A DNA stretch of 23,216 nt from Kiritimatiellia bacterium. Lineage in GTDB: Bacteria; Verrucomicrobiota; Kiritimatiellia; RFP12; UBA1067. The stretch spans positions 1-23,216 of the forward strand of contig JAKSOX010000006.1 of assembly GCA_024405335.1 (NCBI GenBank). Reading direction: 5' to 3'. The stretch's first letter is position 1. The number at the start of each line of letters is the position of its first letter. Below are positions 15,491 through 23,216 of this stretch, piece after piece. Made by a program: the position numbers and the translations under genes. Below the pieces are notes generated by a model. It saw nothing but the letters and a program-made list of their open reading frames with translations, had not been told where the DNA came from and did not search any database.

Positions 15491-15997
15491 TCACGGCTTT
15501 TCTTCCGCGACCGAAACCTTGACGATCGTCACGGCCTTCACGGGCACGTCGTCGTAATACCCCTTGGTGGTCGTCGCGACGGCGCCGATTTTGTCCACCA
15601 CGTCCATTCCCTCGACCACCTTCCCGAACACGGCGTAGCCGAAACCCTGCGGCGTCGGATTGCGGAAATCGAGGAATCCGTTGTCCACCAGATTGATGAA
15701 GAACTGGCTCGTCGCGGAATCGACCACGCTCGTGCGCGCCATCGCGATCGTGCCGCGCGCGTTTTTGAGGCCGTTCATCGCCTCGTTCTTGATCGGGTCC
15801 TTCGTCTCCTTCTGCTTCATGTCGGCGGTGAAGCCGCCGCCCTGGATCATGAAACCGGAAATCACGCGGTGGAAGATGGTGCCGTCGTAATGGCCGGCCT
15901 TCGCGTAGTCGCAGAAGTTCTTCACCGTGATCGGCGCCTTGGCCGCGTCGAGCTCAAGCGTCATCGTCCCAAGGTTCGTTTCAATCGAAGCTTTCAT
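15491..15997 (-). CDS. ppiB: Cyclophilin-type peptidyl-prolyl cis-trans isomerase
   Basis: 168 residues, about the size of E. coli PpiB (164), with no signal peptide, so cytoplasmic. It catalyses cis-trans isomerisation of peptide bonds before proline. Recognisable cyclophilin blocks are FHRVISGFMIQGGG (active-site Arg in FHR), TIAMART, SQFFINLVDN and GYAVFGKVVEGMDVVD. The start at 15997 is preceded by GGGGG 7-8 nt upstream; an upstream in-frame ATG at 16021 overlaps the esterase stop and lacks this site. It lies 20 nt after the sialate O-acetylesterase gene and shares its promoter. Confidence 0.94.
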   Translation of the reverse strand: MKASIETNLGTMTLELDAAKAPITVKNFCDYAKAGHYDGTIFHRVISGFMIQGGGFTADMKQKETKDPIKNEAMNGLKNARGTIAMARTSVVDSATSQFFINLVDNGFLDFRNPTPQGFGYAVFGKVVEGMDVVDKIGAVATTTKGYYDDVPVKAVTIVKVSVAEEKP

Positions 15998-16017
15998 TGC
16001 ATTTCCCCCAAAAGCGT

Positions 16018-17625
16018 TCACCAGTTGTCGGTGCGGAACGGCGAAGCCGGCAGACCTTCTTTGTTGTAGAGGTTGCAGTGGCCCATCGGGTTGGCGCGGT
16101 GCGCGTAGCGGACGGCCACGGGCGCCTTGACCTGGTCACAGGTGAGGACGACCGTCTTGCCGACGATCTTCGCGTCTGCCCAATGCCACTTGCGGTCCGC
16201 GTCGGCGAGCGCGAAACCTTCGAGCTTCGCGCCGGGATCGGCCACGACCGGCGAGTTGTCGGCCGGATTCTTCTTGCCGACCATGAGGCCGGATCCGACG
16301 CCGTCGAATTCCAGCACGACGCTGACCGGATCACCTTCGAGTTCGGGTTCTTCCACGGTCATCTTCTTGAAGAGCGGCCCGGTGCAGACCACGTTTTTGC
16401 CGTAGTCCTTCGCCAGCGCCCAAAGCGCGAGGCGTTCGCCCACGAAGATCTTCGCCTTCGGATGGATGTCGGAGGCGTTGCCCACGTCGATCGTGACGGC
16501 CATGCCGCCGTGCGGAATCTTGTCCAGCGCGCGGCGCATGGCGTCGCGGATGCGCGCGTAGCCGTTGCCGCCGGCGGGATCGGACGTGGCTCCGGTGAAG
16601 CTCGCGAGCTGCACCCAGTAGAACGGCAGCTCTTCGCCCCACGCCCGGCGCCAACCGTCCGCAAGCTGCGCGAGTTTCACGAGATACGATTCGTCTTCGC
16701 CGCCGTTCGAGCAGCCCTGGTACCAGATGGCGCCTTTCACGGGGAAGGACACGATCGGCGCGATCATCCAGTTGTACTGGCGCGCGGCGCCGCCGGGCAC
16801 GTTGGCGCCGGGGAAACCGGGCGCCGCCTTGCCGAACGTCTTGCCGGCGGCGACGGCGGACCTGAATTCGGCGGCCCACGTTTCGGCGGCCGCGGCGGCG
16901 TCGGCCCACGCCTTCTTGCCGAGTTCCGTCTTGGGGTCGCCGAGTTCGAGCGCGTCGGCGAACTGCTTGAGCGACGGATCGCCCTTGAACGACTCGGGGC
17001 TCATGAACGGTTCGATGCGGCAGCCGCTCCAGTTCGATTCGAGCAGGCCGATCGGCACGTCGAGTTCCTGCACGAGCTTGCGCGCGAAGAACCATCCCGT
17101 GGCCGAGCAGCCCTGGAACGTGTCGCACGCCTTGGACCACGCGCCTTCCGCCGGCACGTCGTACGCTTCCGGCAGGTTGCGCGTGCACTTTCTGATTTTG
17201 ATGCGGCGGATGGTCGGGAACTGCGCGGCTTCCGCCTTGAACTTGTCCCCGTCGTAGACGCCCCAGGAAAAGCTCATTTCCATGTTGGACTGGCCGGAGC
17301 AGACCCACACGTCGCCCACGAGCACGTTCGCGTATTCGATTTTCTCGGCGGCTCCCTGCACCACGAGGGCGCGGTTTTCCTTGGACGCGGCGAGCGGCTT
17401 GAGCGTCGCGCGCCAGGCGCCCTTGTCGTCCGCCGTGGCGGCGACGGACTGGTCCGCGAAGGACACCGTCACCTTCTCGCCGGGCGCGGCCTTGCCCCAC
17501 ACGGGCACGGGCTTGTCGCGCTGCAGCACCATGTTGGACGAGAAAATCCTGCTCGTTTCGAGCTTGCCCCAAGACTGCGCGGCGACCATCGCCGCGGCAA
17601 CCCACAACAGACCTTTGGCGTTCAT
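16018..17625 (-). CDS. Exported sialate O-acetylesterase-like SGNH esterase
   Basis: 535 residues with a signal peptide (about 1-20). It resembles the SASA/sialate 9-O-acetylesterase family, which removes O-acetyl groups from sialic acids or other sugars. A small beta-sandwich (about 21-100) precedes the SGNH domain. Ser113 lies in VCSGQSNM, Gly/Asn blocks surround WYQGCSNGG (301-309), and Asp386-His388 in SDIHP complete the active site. Position 305 is Cys where most relatives have Glu (WYQGESN). It has its own sigma70-like promoter and AAAGGA before the ATG. In this genome it would act beside the GH110-like and GH20-like/esterase proteins on decorated glycans. Many members act on acetylated xylan or pectin, so sialic acid is only one possible substrate. 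Confidence 0.88.
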   Translation of the reverse strand: MNAKGLLWVAAAMVAAQSWGKLETSRIFSSNMVLQRDKPVPVWGKAAPGEKVTVSFADQSVAATADDKGAWRATLKPLAASKENRALVVQGAAEKIEYANVLVGDVWVCSGQSNMEMSFSWGVYDGDKFKAEAAQFPTIRRIKIRKCTRNLPEAYDVPAEGAWSKACDTFQGCSATGWFFARKLVQELDVPIGLLESNWSGCRIEPFMSPESFKGDPSLKQFADALELGDPKTELGKKAWADAAAAAETWAAEFRSAVAAGKTFGKAAPGFPGANVPGGAARQYNWMIAPIVSFPVKGAIWYQGCSNGGEDESYLVKLAQLADGWRRAWGEELPFYWVQLASFTGATSDPAGGNGYARIRDAMRRALDKIPHGGMAVTIDVGNASDIHPKAKIFVGERLALWALAKDYGKNVVCTGPLFKKMTVEEPELEGDPVSVVLEFDGVGSGLMVGKKNPADNSPVVADPGAKLEGFALADADRKWHWADAKIVGKTVVLTCDQVKAPVAVRYAHRANPMGHCNLYNKEGLPASPFRTDNW

Positions 17626-17646
17626 GACGTTCCTTTCATTTGACGA

Positions 17647-17670
17647 CGGCGGAAAGGATACCTTCCGCCG
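17647..17670. repeat. Dyad centred on the -10 box of the esterase promoter
   Basis: CGGCGGAA (17647-17654) and TTCCGCCG (17663-17670) are perfect 8-bp inverted arms around AGGATACC, which contains the -10 TATCCT in the opposite strand. A repressor binding here would block the promoter; the same sequence could also fold as a hairpin at the end of the upstream operon, but no T-run follows. A regulatory role is inferred. Confidence 0.5.
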
Positions 17671-17683
17671 CCGCGTTTGTCAA
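17655..17683 (-). promoter_or_regulatory. Sigma70-type promoter of the esterase-ppiB operon
   Basis: On the minus strand a perfect TTGACA (17683-17678) is followed by a 17-nt spacer and TATCCT (17660-17655). This is the only promoter in the window with a consensus -35. The ATG is about 30 nt downstream of the -10, with a normal AAAGGA ribosome binding site. Confidence 0.65.
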
Positions 17684-17693
17684 ACAAAACAAT

Positions 17694-19526
17694 TCACTTC
17701 GCAGCTGCGGCCTCGCGGGCCTTTTTCGCCTCTTCGGCGCGAGTCTTGAGCAGCTCGAGCCGCGGCTTGTAGTAGTTGCGCTGCGTCCAGCGCGGGAAGC
17801 AGTTGATTTTCTTTTCCATGTACTTCGCGGCGTTCTCCACGTCGCCGAGCGCCACGAACGACCGCACGAGTTCTTCGGCCGGGAACTGCAGATCCCAGCG
17901 ATTGTCGAACGCCTTGTCGTCCGCGATCGGCTGGAGGATTTTCACGGCTTCCGCGTACTTCTTCGCCCGGAACGCGATCTGGCCGCGGCGGCAGGCGACG
18001 AACACCTTGTCGGACTTCTCGTCCTTTTCGAGCGCCGCGAGCTGCGCTTCGGCGACGGCGGGTTCGTCCGCCTCCAGGGCGGCGTCCACGACTTTGCGGC
18101 GAAGGTTTTCCAGATTGCGCGGATAGTTCCAGTCGGGCTTGAGCGGTTTCGCGGCTTCGCATTCGGCGAGTTCCTGCTGCCACGTGGCCATGATCTTCTT
18201 CGCGAACACCGGATCGAGTCCGTGGTAGTAGCGCTTCCCGGCCACGGTCCACAGCGCGCGCAACGCGGAGCGGACGGCGCGGGGATCGACGGCGTCGTAG
18301 GATTTGAGGAACTTCTCCGTTTCCTCGAAATCGCGGTAGGCGGCGTTGGCGTACGCGGCCAGATACTGGGAGAGCCGGCCCTTGACCTGGATCGCGGCGG
18401 CGTCCTTGAGCACTACGTCGCGAATGAACGCGGGACGGCCCGCCGGAATCGCGCCGGGCGCGTTCCATCCGGTGCTGAGCGCGCGGTCGTACACCTGCAG
18501 ACGCATCTGCACGTTCGTCCCCGCGACCGCGAGCGCGCCCTCGAGCGCCTTGGCGTAACCCTCGTCGGTGTCGCTGCCCTGCATCTTCTCCAGCGCGTTC
18601 TGGAAGCGCAGCTTCGGCGACAGGCCGGCGACCTGGTCGCGTTCGGCGCGGATTTTGTCCACTTCTTCCATCGACGCGAGCGCGTACCGCTCGAGGAACG
18701 CGGCGTGGCGGTTCAGGAAATTCCATTTCGCGTCGCCGTCGAGGACCGTCTCCTTGGCCGCGCGGTCCCACCACTTCCGGGCGGCCTCGCAGCTGAAGAT
18801 GCCGGCCGACTCGTAGGCGGCGAGCAGTTCGTCGAACGCCTTGGCGAGCGCCGCGGCGTCGCCGGCTGGCGCTTCCTTGAGCAGCGCTTCCGCCGCCTTG
18901 TCCGCCGCCGCGAAGTCGCAATCGCCGACGCACAACATGATCGTCGTCTTCTTGGTGGTGCCCGGCACCTTGTAGCGGTCCGCGAGGACTTGCGCGATTT
19001 CTTTCGCGTTCGCCTGCTTGTCGAGCTTGAGCACGCCGACGAGCGCGTTCATGCGCGACACCTTCGCGTCGCCCTCGGACTTGGCCACGAGCAGCCGGTG
19101 GCTGGCCGCGAAGGCCTTGATCGCCCGCGCGCGCGTCTCGCCCTTGGCCCGGTTGAAGTCGTAGCTGCAGAACTGCCGCGCGAACCAGTCCGGACCTTGG
19201 ACGCCCGGCTTGCCGAAGAGCGCGAACGCGTCCTTCGCCTTGGCCTCGGCTTCGTCGAACTTCCCGAACTTGACCGCCTGGGCGAACGCCTGGGCAAGCG
19301 CGTTCGCCTGCGAAGCGTTGGCCTGGGCTTCGGCCTTGGCCTTCCTTTCGGCCTCCTGCTTGGCCTTCTTTTCGGCTTCCGCCTTGGCTTTCGCCTCGGC
19401 CGCCGCCTTCTTGTCCGCTTCGGCCTTCTGCTGGGCGGTCTGCGCCGGGGCCGGGGCCGCGCAGACCGGCGCGGGAACCGCGGCGGCGCAGCACAACGTG
19501 GCGAGAACGATGAGATTGAGTTTCAT
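17694..19526 (-). CDS. Exported helical-repeat protein with Ala/Lys/Glu-rich N-terminal stalk
   Basis: 610 residues of unknown function. A signal peptide (about 1-23, cleavage near VCA-AP) is followed by a highly charged Ala/Lys/Glu/Gln stretch (about 30-75), which should form a long helix or coiled coil like the stalk of TolA. The rest is almost entirely alpha-helical, with spaced Ala, Leu and aromatic residues resembling tetratricopeptide (TPR) or Sel1-type repeats, for example around 78-100 (FGKFDEAEAKAKDAFALFG) and in the last 150 residues (KKYAEAVKILQPIADDKAF). No catalytic motif is visible. AAAGGAG precedes the ATG at 19526. It is the last gene of a three-gene operon, 20 nt after the CBM9-like lipoprotein gene. 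A scaffold or assembly role in the periplasm is possible but not shown. Confidence 0.8.
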   Translation of the reverse strand: MKLNLIVLATLCCAAAVPAPVCAAPAPAQTAQQKAEADKKAAAEAKAKAEAEKKAKQEAERKAKAEAQANASQANALAQAFAQAVKFGKFDEAEAKAKDAFALFGKPGVQGPDWFARQFCSYDFNRAKGETRARAIKAFAASHRLLVAKSEGDAKVSRMNALVGVLKLDKQANAKEIAQVLADRYKVPGTTKKTTIMLCVGDCDFAAADKAAEALLKEAPAGDAAALAKAFDELLAAYESAGIFSCEAARKWWDRAAKETVLDGDAKWNFLNRHAAFLERYALASMEEVDKIRAERDQVAGLSPKLRFQNALEKMQGSDTDEGYAKALEGALAVAGTNVQMRLQVYDRALSTGWNAPGAIPAGRPAFIRDVVLKDAAAIQVKGRLSQYLAAYANAAYRDFEETEKFLKSYDAVDPRAVRSALRALWTVAGKRYYHGLDPVFAKKIMATWQQELAECEAAKPLKPDWNYPRNLENLRRKVVDAALEADEPAVAEAQLAALEKDEKSDKVFVACRRGQIAFRAKKYAEAVKILQPIADDKAFDNRWDLQFPAEELVRSFVALGDVENAAKYMEKKINCFPRWTQRNYYKPRLELLKTRAEEAKKAREAAAAK

Positions 19527-19546
19527 TTGAAAAGCTCCTTTCCGGA

Positions 19547-20680
19547 TCAGCGTTTCATGATCAGCGCCTTGTGGTATTTGCCGCCGGCGTCGTCGAGGTC
19601 GATCTTGAAGTTGTAGAGAATGCGCGTGGCCTTCTCGTAGAACGCCACCTGTTCGTCCCAGGACATGTCGTCGAACGCGGCGATGCCCTTGCCGAGCTCT
19701 TTGCGTTCCTTGATCGCCTGCAGAAGCCAGGCGTCGCGGAAGCCCCAGTCCTCGTTCACGTTCATGTACGAGTGCGGGTGCGCCTCGAGCGTGCGGTTGC
19801 GGTACGCGTCGCCGCGGCCGCACACCTTGTTCGGGTTCACTTCCGTCCGGCCGATTTCGCCGAGGAACCGCTTCCAGCAGACCATGAGCACGTTTTTCAT
19901 GAGCCGGCGCTTTTCGGCGTCCGAAAGCTCGAAGCGCAGGTAGCCCGGCGAAAGTTGCTGGTGCACCACGCCGCCCCAGGTCACGCCCGTGTCGAAGCGC
20001 ATGAAGCCGAGGCGCCAGAAGGAGTCCTTCTTGCCCTGCAGGAACGGCAGGCGGTCGTAGAGCGCCACCCACGGAATGGCGATTTTCACCACCACGCCGG
20101 AACGCACGCGCCGCGCGTCGAGCGTCATCACGCCGATGAGGTCGCGGTTGTCGCGGTCCCACTTCATCCAGCTCAACGCGTAGTCGAAGCCCGGCTTGGA
20201 GGTCGGCCCGAACGGCTGCCAGTTGACGATCGGCGGATTGTCCGCGTCGCCCGGCAGGAAGAAGCATTCGCCCGAGAATTCGGGAATCGCCTCGCCCTTG
20301 GCGAGTCCGTTGGTGACGGCGCCCTCCTGCATCGCGGCGAAGACGAGCACTGCGAGTTCGCGCTCGTCGGCGGCGGCGTAGATCGCCGTGGGCTTGATCT
20401 TCGCGTCCACCGTGCCCTGCATCACCGAACGGATCGCGTTCGGGTCGCTCCAGAGCATGCTGGCGCTTTCCTGGCCGTAGGGACGGAAGTTGAAGTTCCA
20501 CTTTTCGGGCTCGCGCGCGGCGAGGTTTTCCCAGTCCGGCGGCAGCGTGCGCCATTCGACGGCCATCACGTTCTTCTGGTCGTTCGGGATCTGTTCCGGC
20601 GCGGTCGGGACCGTGGTGCAGGCGGCCAGCGCGCAGGCGGCAGCGGCCGCGGACAACGCTTTCATCGTTTCGCTTTTCAT
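19547..20680 (-). CDS. Lipoprotein with CBM9-like carbohydrate-binding fold
   Basis: 377 residues. The lipobox LAAC (18-21) makes it a lipoprotein. The body resembles the family 9-like carbohydrate-binding proteins found in glycan-degrading bacteria: alternating beta-strands with YAAADERELAVLVFA (about 100-115), ECFFLPGDADNPP, VVVKIAIPW and a WRLGFMRFDTG segment. The last 100 residues are helical and unlike any family I recognise. No catalytic residues are evident, so a glycan-binding or surface-tethering role is likely. The start at 20680 is chosen over the ATG at 20665 because GGA lies 8 nt upstream and the gene then begins 1 nt after the LamG protein stop. It is the second gene of its operon. 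Confidence 0.6.
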   Translation of the reverse strand: MKSETMKALSAAAAACALAACTTVPTAPEQIPNDQKNVMAVEWRTLPPDWENLAAREPEKWNFNFRPYGQESASMLWSDPNAIRSVMQGTVDAKIKPTAIYAAADERELAVLVFAAMQEGAVTNGLAKGEAIPEFSGECFFLPGDADNPPIVNWQPFGPTSKPGFDYALSWMKWDRDNRDLIGVMTLDARRVRSGVVVKIAIPWVALYDRLPFLQGKKDSFWRLGFMRFDTGVTWGGVVHQQLSPGYLRFELSDAEKRRLMKNVLMVCWKRFLGEIGRTEVNPNKVCGRGDAYRNRTLEAHPHSYMNVNEDWGFRDAWLLQAIKERKELGKGIAAFDDMSWDEQVAFYEKATRILYNFKIDLDDAGGKYHKALIMKR

Positions 20681-20681
20681 G

Positions 20682-23138
20682 TCACTTGTCCTTTCCCGCG
20701 CGGGCCGCGGCGAGATCCTGGAGCACGAGGATGCGGTACGCGCACTCGGCGCGGAACGCGTCCATGTCGTAGTTGTTGCCGTCCACGGTTTCCAGCCAGT
20801 GGAGCTGGCGCTTCGCTTCGCGGGCGAGGATCTGGTCCTTGACGTCGCGGAACTTGAGCGCCTGCGTCTTCATCATCGTGGCGTAGCGCACGTCGTCGAA
20901 TCCCTCGCGGTAGCCGTAGATGGCCACGCGGTTGATCACGCCGTCGCGCTGGCGGAAGGCCATGTCGAACGTGCGGTAGTCGCCGTCGCCGCCCGGATAC
21001 TTGGTGAACTCGTTCAGGTTGTCGCCGATGTAGCCGTGCATCATGTGGCCGTCGAACTGGACGGCCTTGTAGAGCTCGAGGCCCATCACGCGGCGCATGA
21101 GGCCCGGGTTTTCGGGACCGGGGAACGGCGCGGCGTAGGTGATCGAACGGCCGCCCGTGGCGTGCCAGATGTCGGAATACTCGCGCGCCTTCTTCGTGCT
21201 CGAGTCCATGTCGTAGACGCCCGGCGAAAACGCGGGCACGTCGCGCGTCATGCCGTGCGAGAAGTACTTCGTGCGCGTGTGCTCGTGCAGCGCGTTCGCG
21301 GCGTGTTCCGGCCCGAGCGAAATGGCGCCGTACCACGCGGCTTCGGAGGACGCGCAGCTCCAGATTTCGAAATCGGCGTTGCCCGTCATGTCCTCGATCA
21401 TCTTTTCGTGGCGCTGCTGCTGCCGCGCGAACATCAGGTCCTGGCGCTTCAGCACGGCGTCCGTCGCGCGCGGGTCGTTGAGGTCCAGCTTGGGCATCGA
21501 CGCGCGGCAGTCGGCGAACACGTCCGTGAGCGGATACCCGAGGCGGATGCACTGCGCGACGCCACGGCGGTTGTTGGCGACGCTGTTCAGGTTCATCATG
21601 TTGAACTTGATGCCGTTGAGCATGCTCGCGTCGGAGCCGTCGTGGTGGTTCACGTGGCTCAGGTAGTTGCGCGTCACGTCGTAGTACGTCTTGGGCTGCG
21701 GCAGCACGAACGGCAGCACGCGCACCGTGACGTCCATGCGGCCAGAAACGCGGCCGTCGGCGATGAATTCGAGCGCGCCGGCGTAGAAGCCGGGTTTCGC
21801 GTCCTTCGCGGCGTGGAACGTCACGAGGTACTGCTGGTTGCGCCCGGCCTCCTTCAGTTCGAGCGGCTGGAGCGTGGGCGCGTCCTGGAACCAGGCGGCC
21901 GTGCCGCCCATCCACTCGCGGTCGTACTTGAAGTCGCTCACGTTCTCGTAGCGCGCGCCGCCCGGATAGCGCATGTAGAGCTCGTTGCTGCGCTTCCATT
22001 CGTCCACGCGCACGAGCTTGTCGTCGTTGATCACCAGATCGGGCGTCAGAACGCGCATGCGCAGGTCCACGTGGTAGCTCGCCCACGCGCCGCCGGTGCG
22101 GTACCAGCGTTTGACCAGCTTGAGGTCGACGTCGCTTCCCTTCATCACGGCGCCGCCGGGACCGCGCAGGTCCCCCATGCGGATCGTGAAGTTCTTCACG
22201 GGCCTGAACGGCACCACCAGCACGGACGCCGTTTCGTATTCGTCCTGCGCGAGGAACGTTTCCAGGCGGTTCGTGAGCGAACCGCTCTTCGGCAGCGAGT
22301 ACGGCAGGTACAGGTCCTGCGTGGTGGCGGGAACCTCGTACGCCGTCACTACCTGGTCGGACACCGTCCCCTTCGGATTCGCCAGGAACGCGGCGGCGAA
22401 CGTCGCGATCTTGTCGGCGTCGGCGTTGAGGCGCTTCCAGGCGGCGATCGTCGTTTTGCCGCCCGAGGCCTGCGCGGCGTCGGCGCGCTTGAGCACCTCG
22501 TCCGCCCACGCCTTCAGGTGCTGGTTCTGCGCCTTTTCCGCGCTCGCGGCCACGCGCGCCTTGAGCGCGGCGAACGCCTCCGCGTCGGCGTCGGCGAGGG
22601 CGAGCTCTTCGGAATCGAGCGCGGCGTCGAAGTACTTGTAGTCCTTCACTTCGCCGCGGAAACCGGCGAGATCCGGCTTCGTGAAACGGAACTGCGGCAG
22701 CAGGAGCGTGTCGTTTTCCGCCACGAACCGGCCGTCCACGTACAGCGCGTAGCGGCGGGAGTTGATCGTGAAGGACAGCTCGACGTGGTGCCATTCGCCG
22801 GGCTTGACCGCGAACCGCGAAGTGATCAGCAGGTGGTCGGCGACGAGCTCCGTTTCGGGCGCGGCCAGGCGGAAGCGGAGCGTGCCGTCCTTCGCCAGCC
22901 AGCAGTCGCAGAAACCGAGATGTGCCACGGATGCGGCGTCGTCGAACTTGATCCAGAAGCTCGCGGCCACGTCGCGCGGACTGGCGGCCTCGGCTTTGGC
23001 CAACAGCGCCGCGGGGTCGGCCGCGGCGGGATCGGCGCATTCGAACACGGGCGTCGGCTCGGCGGCGAACAGCGCGGAAGCGCACAGCGCCCCCGCCCAA
23101 GCCGCGCCGCGGCGGACGTCAAACGAACGTTTTCTCAT
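20682..23138 (-). CDS. Exported LamG-domain protein with large uncharacterised C-terminal region
   Basis: 818 residues. A signal peptide (about 1-26, ending near LFAA) is followed by a LamG/concanavalin-like jelly roll (about 50-180, with GEWHHVELSF near 114-123 and YALYVDGRFV near 130-139). A helical linker (about 180-290) comes next, then beta-domains (about 300-510, including DEYETASVLVVPF and VRVLPFVLPQP). The last 300 residues look alpha/beta and resemble, loosely, the glycoside hydrolase-like DUF4091 proteins. I cannot assign catalytic residues. The start at 23138 has GGAAAGGA 5 nt upstream. It is the first gene of an operon with the CBM9-like lipoprotein and the helical protein, and the three are likely to act together at the cell surface on a polysaccharide. 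Confidence 0.7.
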   Translation of the reverse strand: MRKRSFDVRRGAAWAGALCASALFAAEPTPVFECADPAAADPAALLAKAEAASPRDVAASFWIKFDDAASVAHLGFCDCWLAKDGTLRFRLAAPETELVADHLLITSRFAVKPGEWHHVELSFTINSRRYALYVDGRFVAENDTLLLPQFRFTKPDLAGFRGEVKDYKYFDAALDSEELALADADAEAFAALKARVAASAEKAQNQHLKAWADEVLKRADAAQASGGKTTIAAWKRLNADADKIATFAAAFLANPKGTVSDQVVTAYEVPATTQDLYLPYSLPKSGSLTNRLETFLAQDEYETASVLVVPFRPVKNFTIRMGDLRGPGGAVMKGSDVDLKLVKRWYRTGGAWASYHVDLRMRVLTPDLVINDDKLVRVDEWKRSNELYMRYPGGARYENVSDFKYDREWMGGTAAWFQDAPTLQPLELKEAGRNQQYLVTFHAAKDAKPGFYAGALEFIADGRVSGRMDVTVRVLPFVLPQPKTYYDVTRNYLSHVNHHDGSDASMLNGIKFNMMNLNSVANNRRGVAQCIRLGYPLTDVFADCRASMPKLDLNDPRATDAVLKRQDLMFARQQQRHEKMIEDMTGNADFEIWSCASSEAAWYGAISLGPEHAANALHEHTRTKYFSHGMTRDVPAFSPGVYDMDSSTKKAREYSDIWHATGGRSITYAAPFPGPENPGLMRRVMGLELYKAVQFDGHMMHGYIGDNLNEFTKYPGGDGDYRTFDMAFRQRDGVINRVAIYGYREGFDDVRYATMMKTQALKFRDVKDQILAREAKRQLHWLETVDGNNYDMDAFRAECAYRILVLQDLAAARAGKDK

Positions 23139-23169
23139 GTTGTTCCTTTCCTGTGAAAACCATGCCCGC

Positions 23170-23175
23170 ATTATA
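23170..23175 (-). promoter_or_regulatory. -10 box of the LamG protein operon
   Basis: The minus strand reads TATAAT, preceded by GCA rather than TGn. It is followed by GCGGGC and an ATG at 23163. That ATG opens a 14-codon frame, ending at 23119, which overlaps the real gene start at 23138 in another frame. The genuine ribosome binding site and start lie downstream, giving a leader of about 25 nt. No clear -35 is seen. Confidence 0.5.
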
Positions 23176-23198
23176 TGCGAACCGGAAACGAAACGCCA

Positions 23199-23216
23199 CC
23201 CCCACCGCGGTGGGGG
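23199..23216. repeat. Perfect 18-bp palindrome at the right edge
   Basis: CCCCCACCG and CGGTGGGGG are exact reverse complements with no spacer, ending at the last base of the window. It sits about 24 bp upstream of the LamG promoter -10. It may be the stem of a terminator belonging to a neighbour cut off by the window, or an operator. Confidence 0.6.

Noticed and set aside
1..23216. A defence system, CRISPR array, prophage or mobile element
   Set aside because: No nuclease, Cas, integrase, transposase or phage structural motif, and no spaced direct repeats, were found on either strand.

Overview
The window is high-GC bacterial chromosome, roughly two-thirds GC by eye. It holds 17 genes, 16 on the minus strand; only queC is on the plus strand. 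Genes are packed tightly, with ATGA, GTGA or TGATG start/stop overlaps at five junctions. Many products carry signal peptides or lipoboxes. The gene set (many exported carbohydrate-active enzymes, lipoprotein FAD oxidoreductase, sialate O-acetylesterase, LamG protein, no SusC/SusD pair) suggests a glycan-degrading member of the PVC group, perhaps Kiritimatiellota/Verrucomicrobiota. That placement is inference from gene style, not a phylogenetic result.

Left end (1-2594): a minus-strand sulfur amino-acid operon. A fused MetX-MetW (homoserine O-acetyltransferase plus MetW) overlaps a serine O-acetyltransferase (CysE/EpsC type) by 4 bp. Seventeen bases further on, the first 14 codons of a phosphomannomutase/phosphoglucomutase-like gene run off the window edge. 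Next (2708-6573) come two overlapping genes for exported glycan hydrolases: a GH110 alpha-1,3-galactosidase-like protein, and a three-part protein joining a GH20-like barrel, a GxDLY domain and an SGNH esterase. Divergent from them is queC (6696-7376).

Centre (7399-15414): a probable six-gene minus-strand operon, read in the order lipoprotein FAD oxidoreductase, dtd (interrupted by an in-frame TGA), epmA-like, coaC-like, a beta-propeller/GH39-like fusion, and a GH50-like hydrolase. Housekeeping and protein-quality genes are thus interleaved with exported glycan enzymes. Then (15491-17625) a sialate O-acetylesterase and a cyclophilin are transcribed from a good sigma70-type promoter whose -10 sits inside a dyad. 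Right end (17694-23138): three exported proteins of uncertain role in one operon: a LamG-containing protein, a CBM9-like lipoprotein, and a helical repeat protein with an Ala/Lys/Glu-rich stalk.

Together the exported enzymes suit stepwise removal of terminal galactose, hexosamine and O-acyl groups from complex, possibly host mucin-type, glycans. The substrate is inferred. The points most worth a second look are: four -10 boxes each followed 6-7 nt later by an ATG (a possible leaderless start arrangement), the in-frame TGA in dtd at a GC hairpin, the multi-domain CAZyme fusions, and a 5 x 7-bp degenerate repeat after the GH110 gene. No tRNA, rRNA, CRISPR array, insertion sequence or prophage gene was seen. 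No gene-free stretch exceeds about 125 bases.
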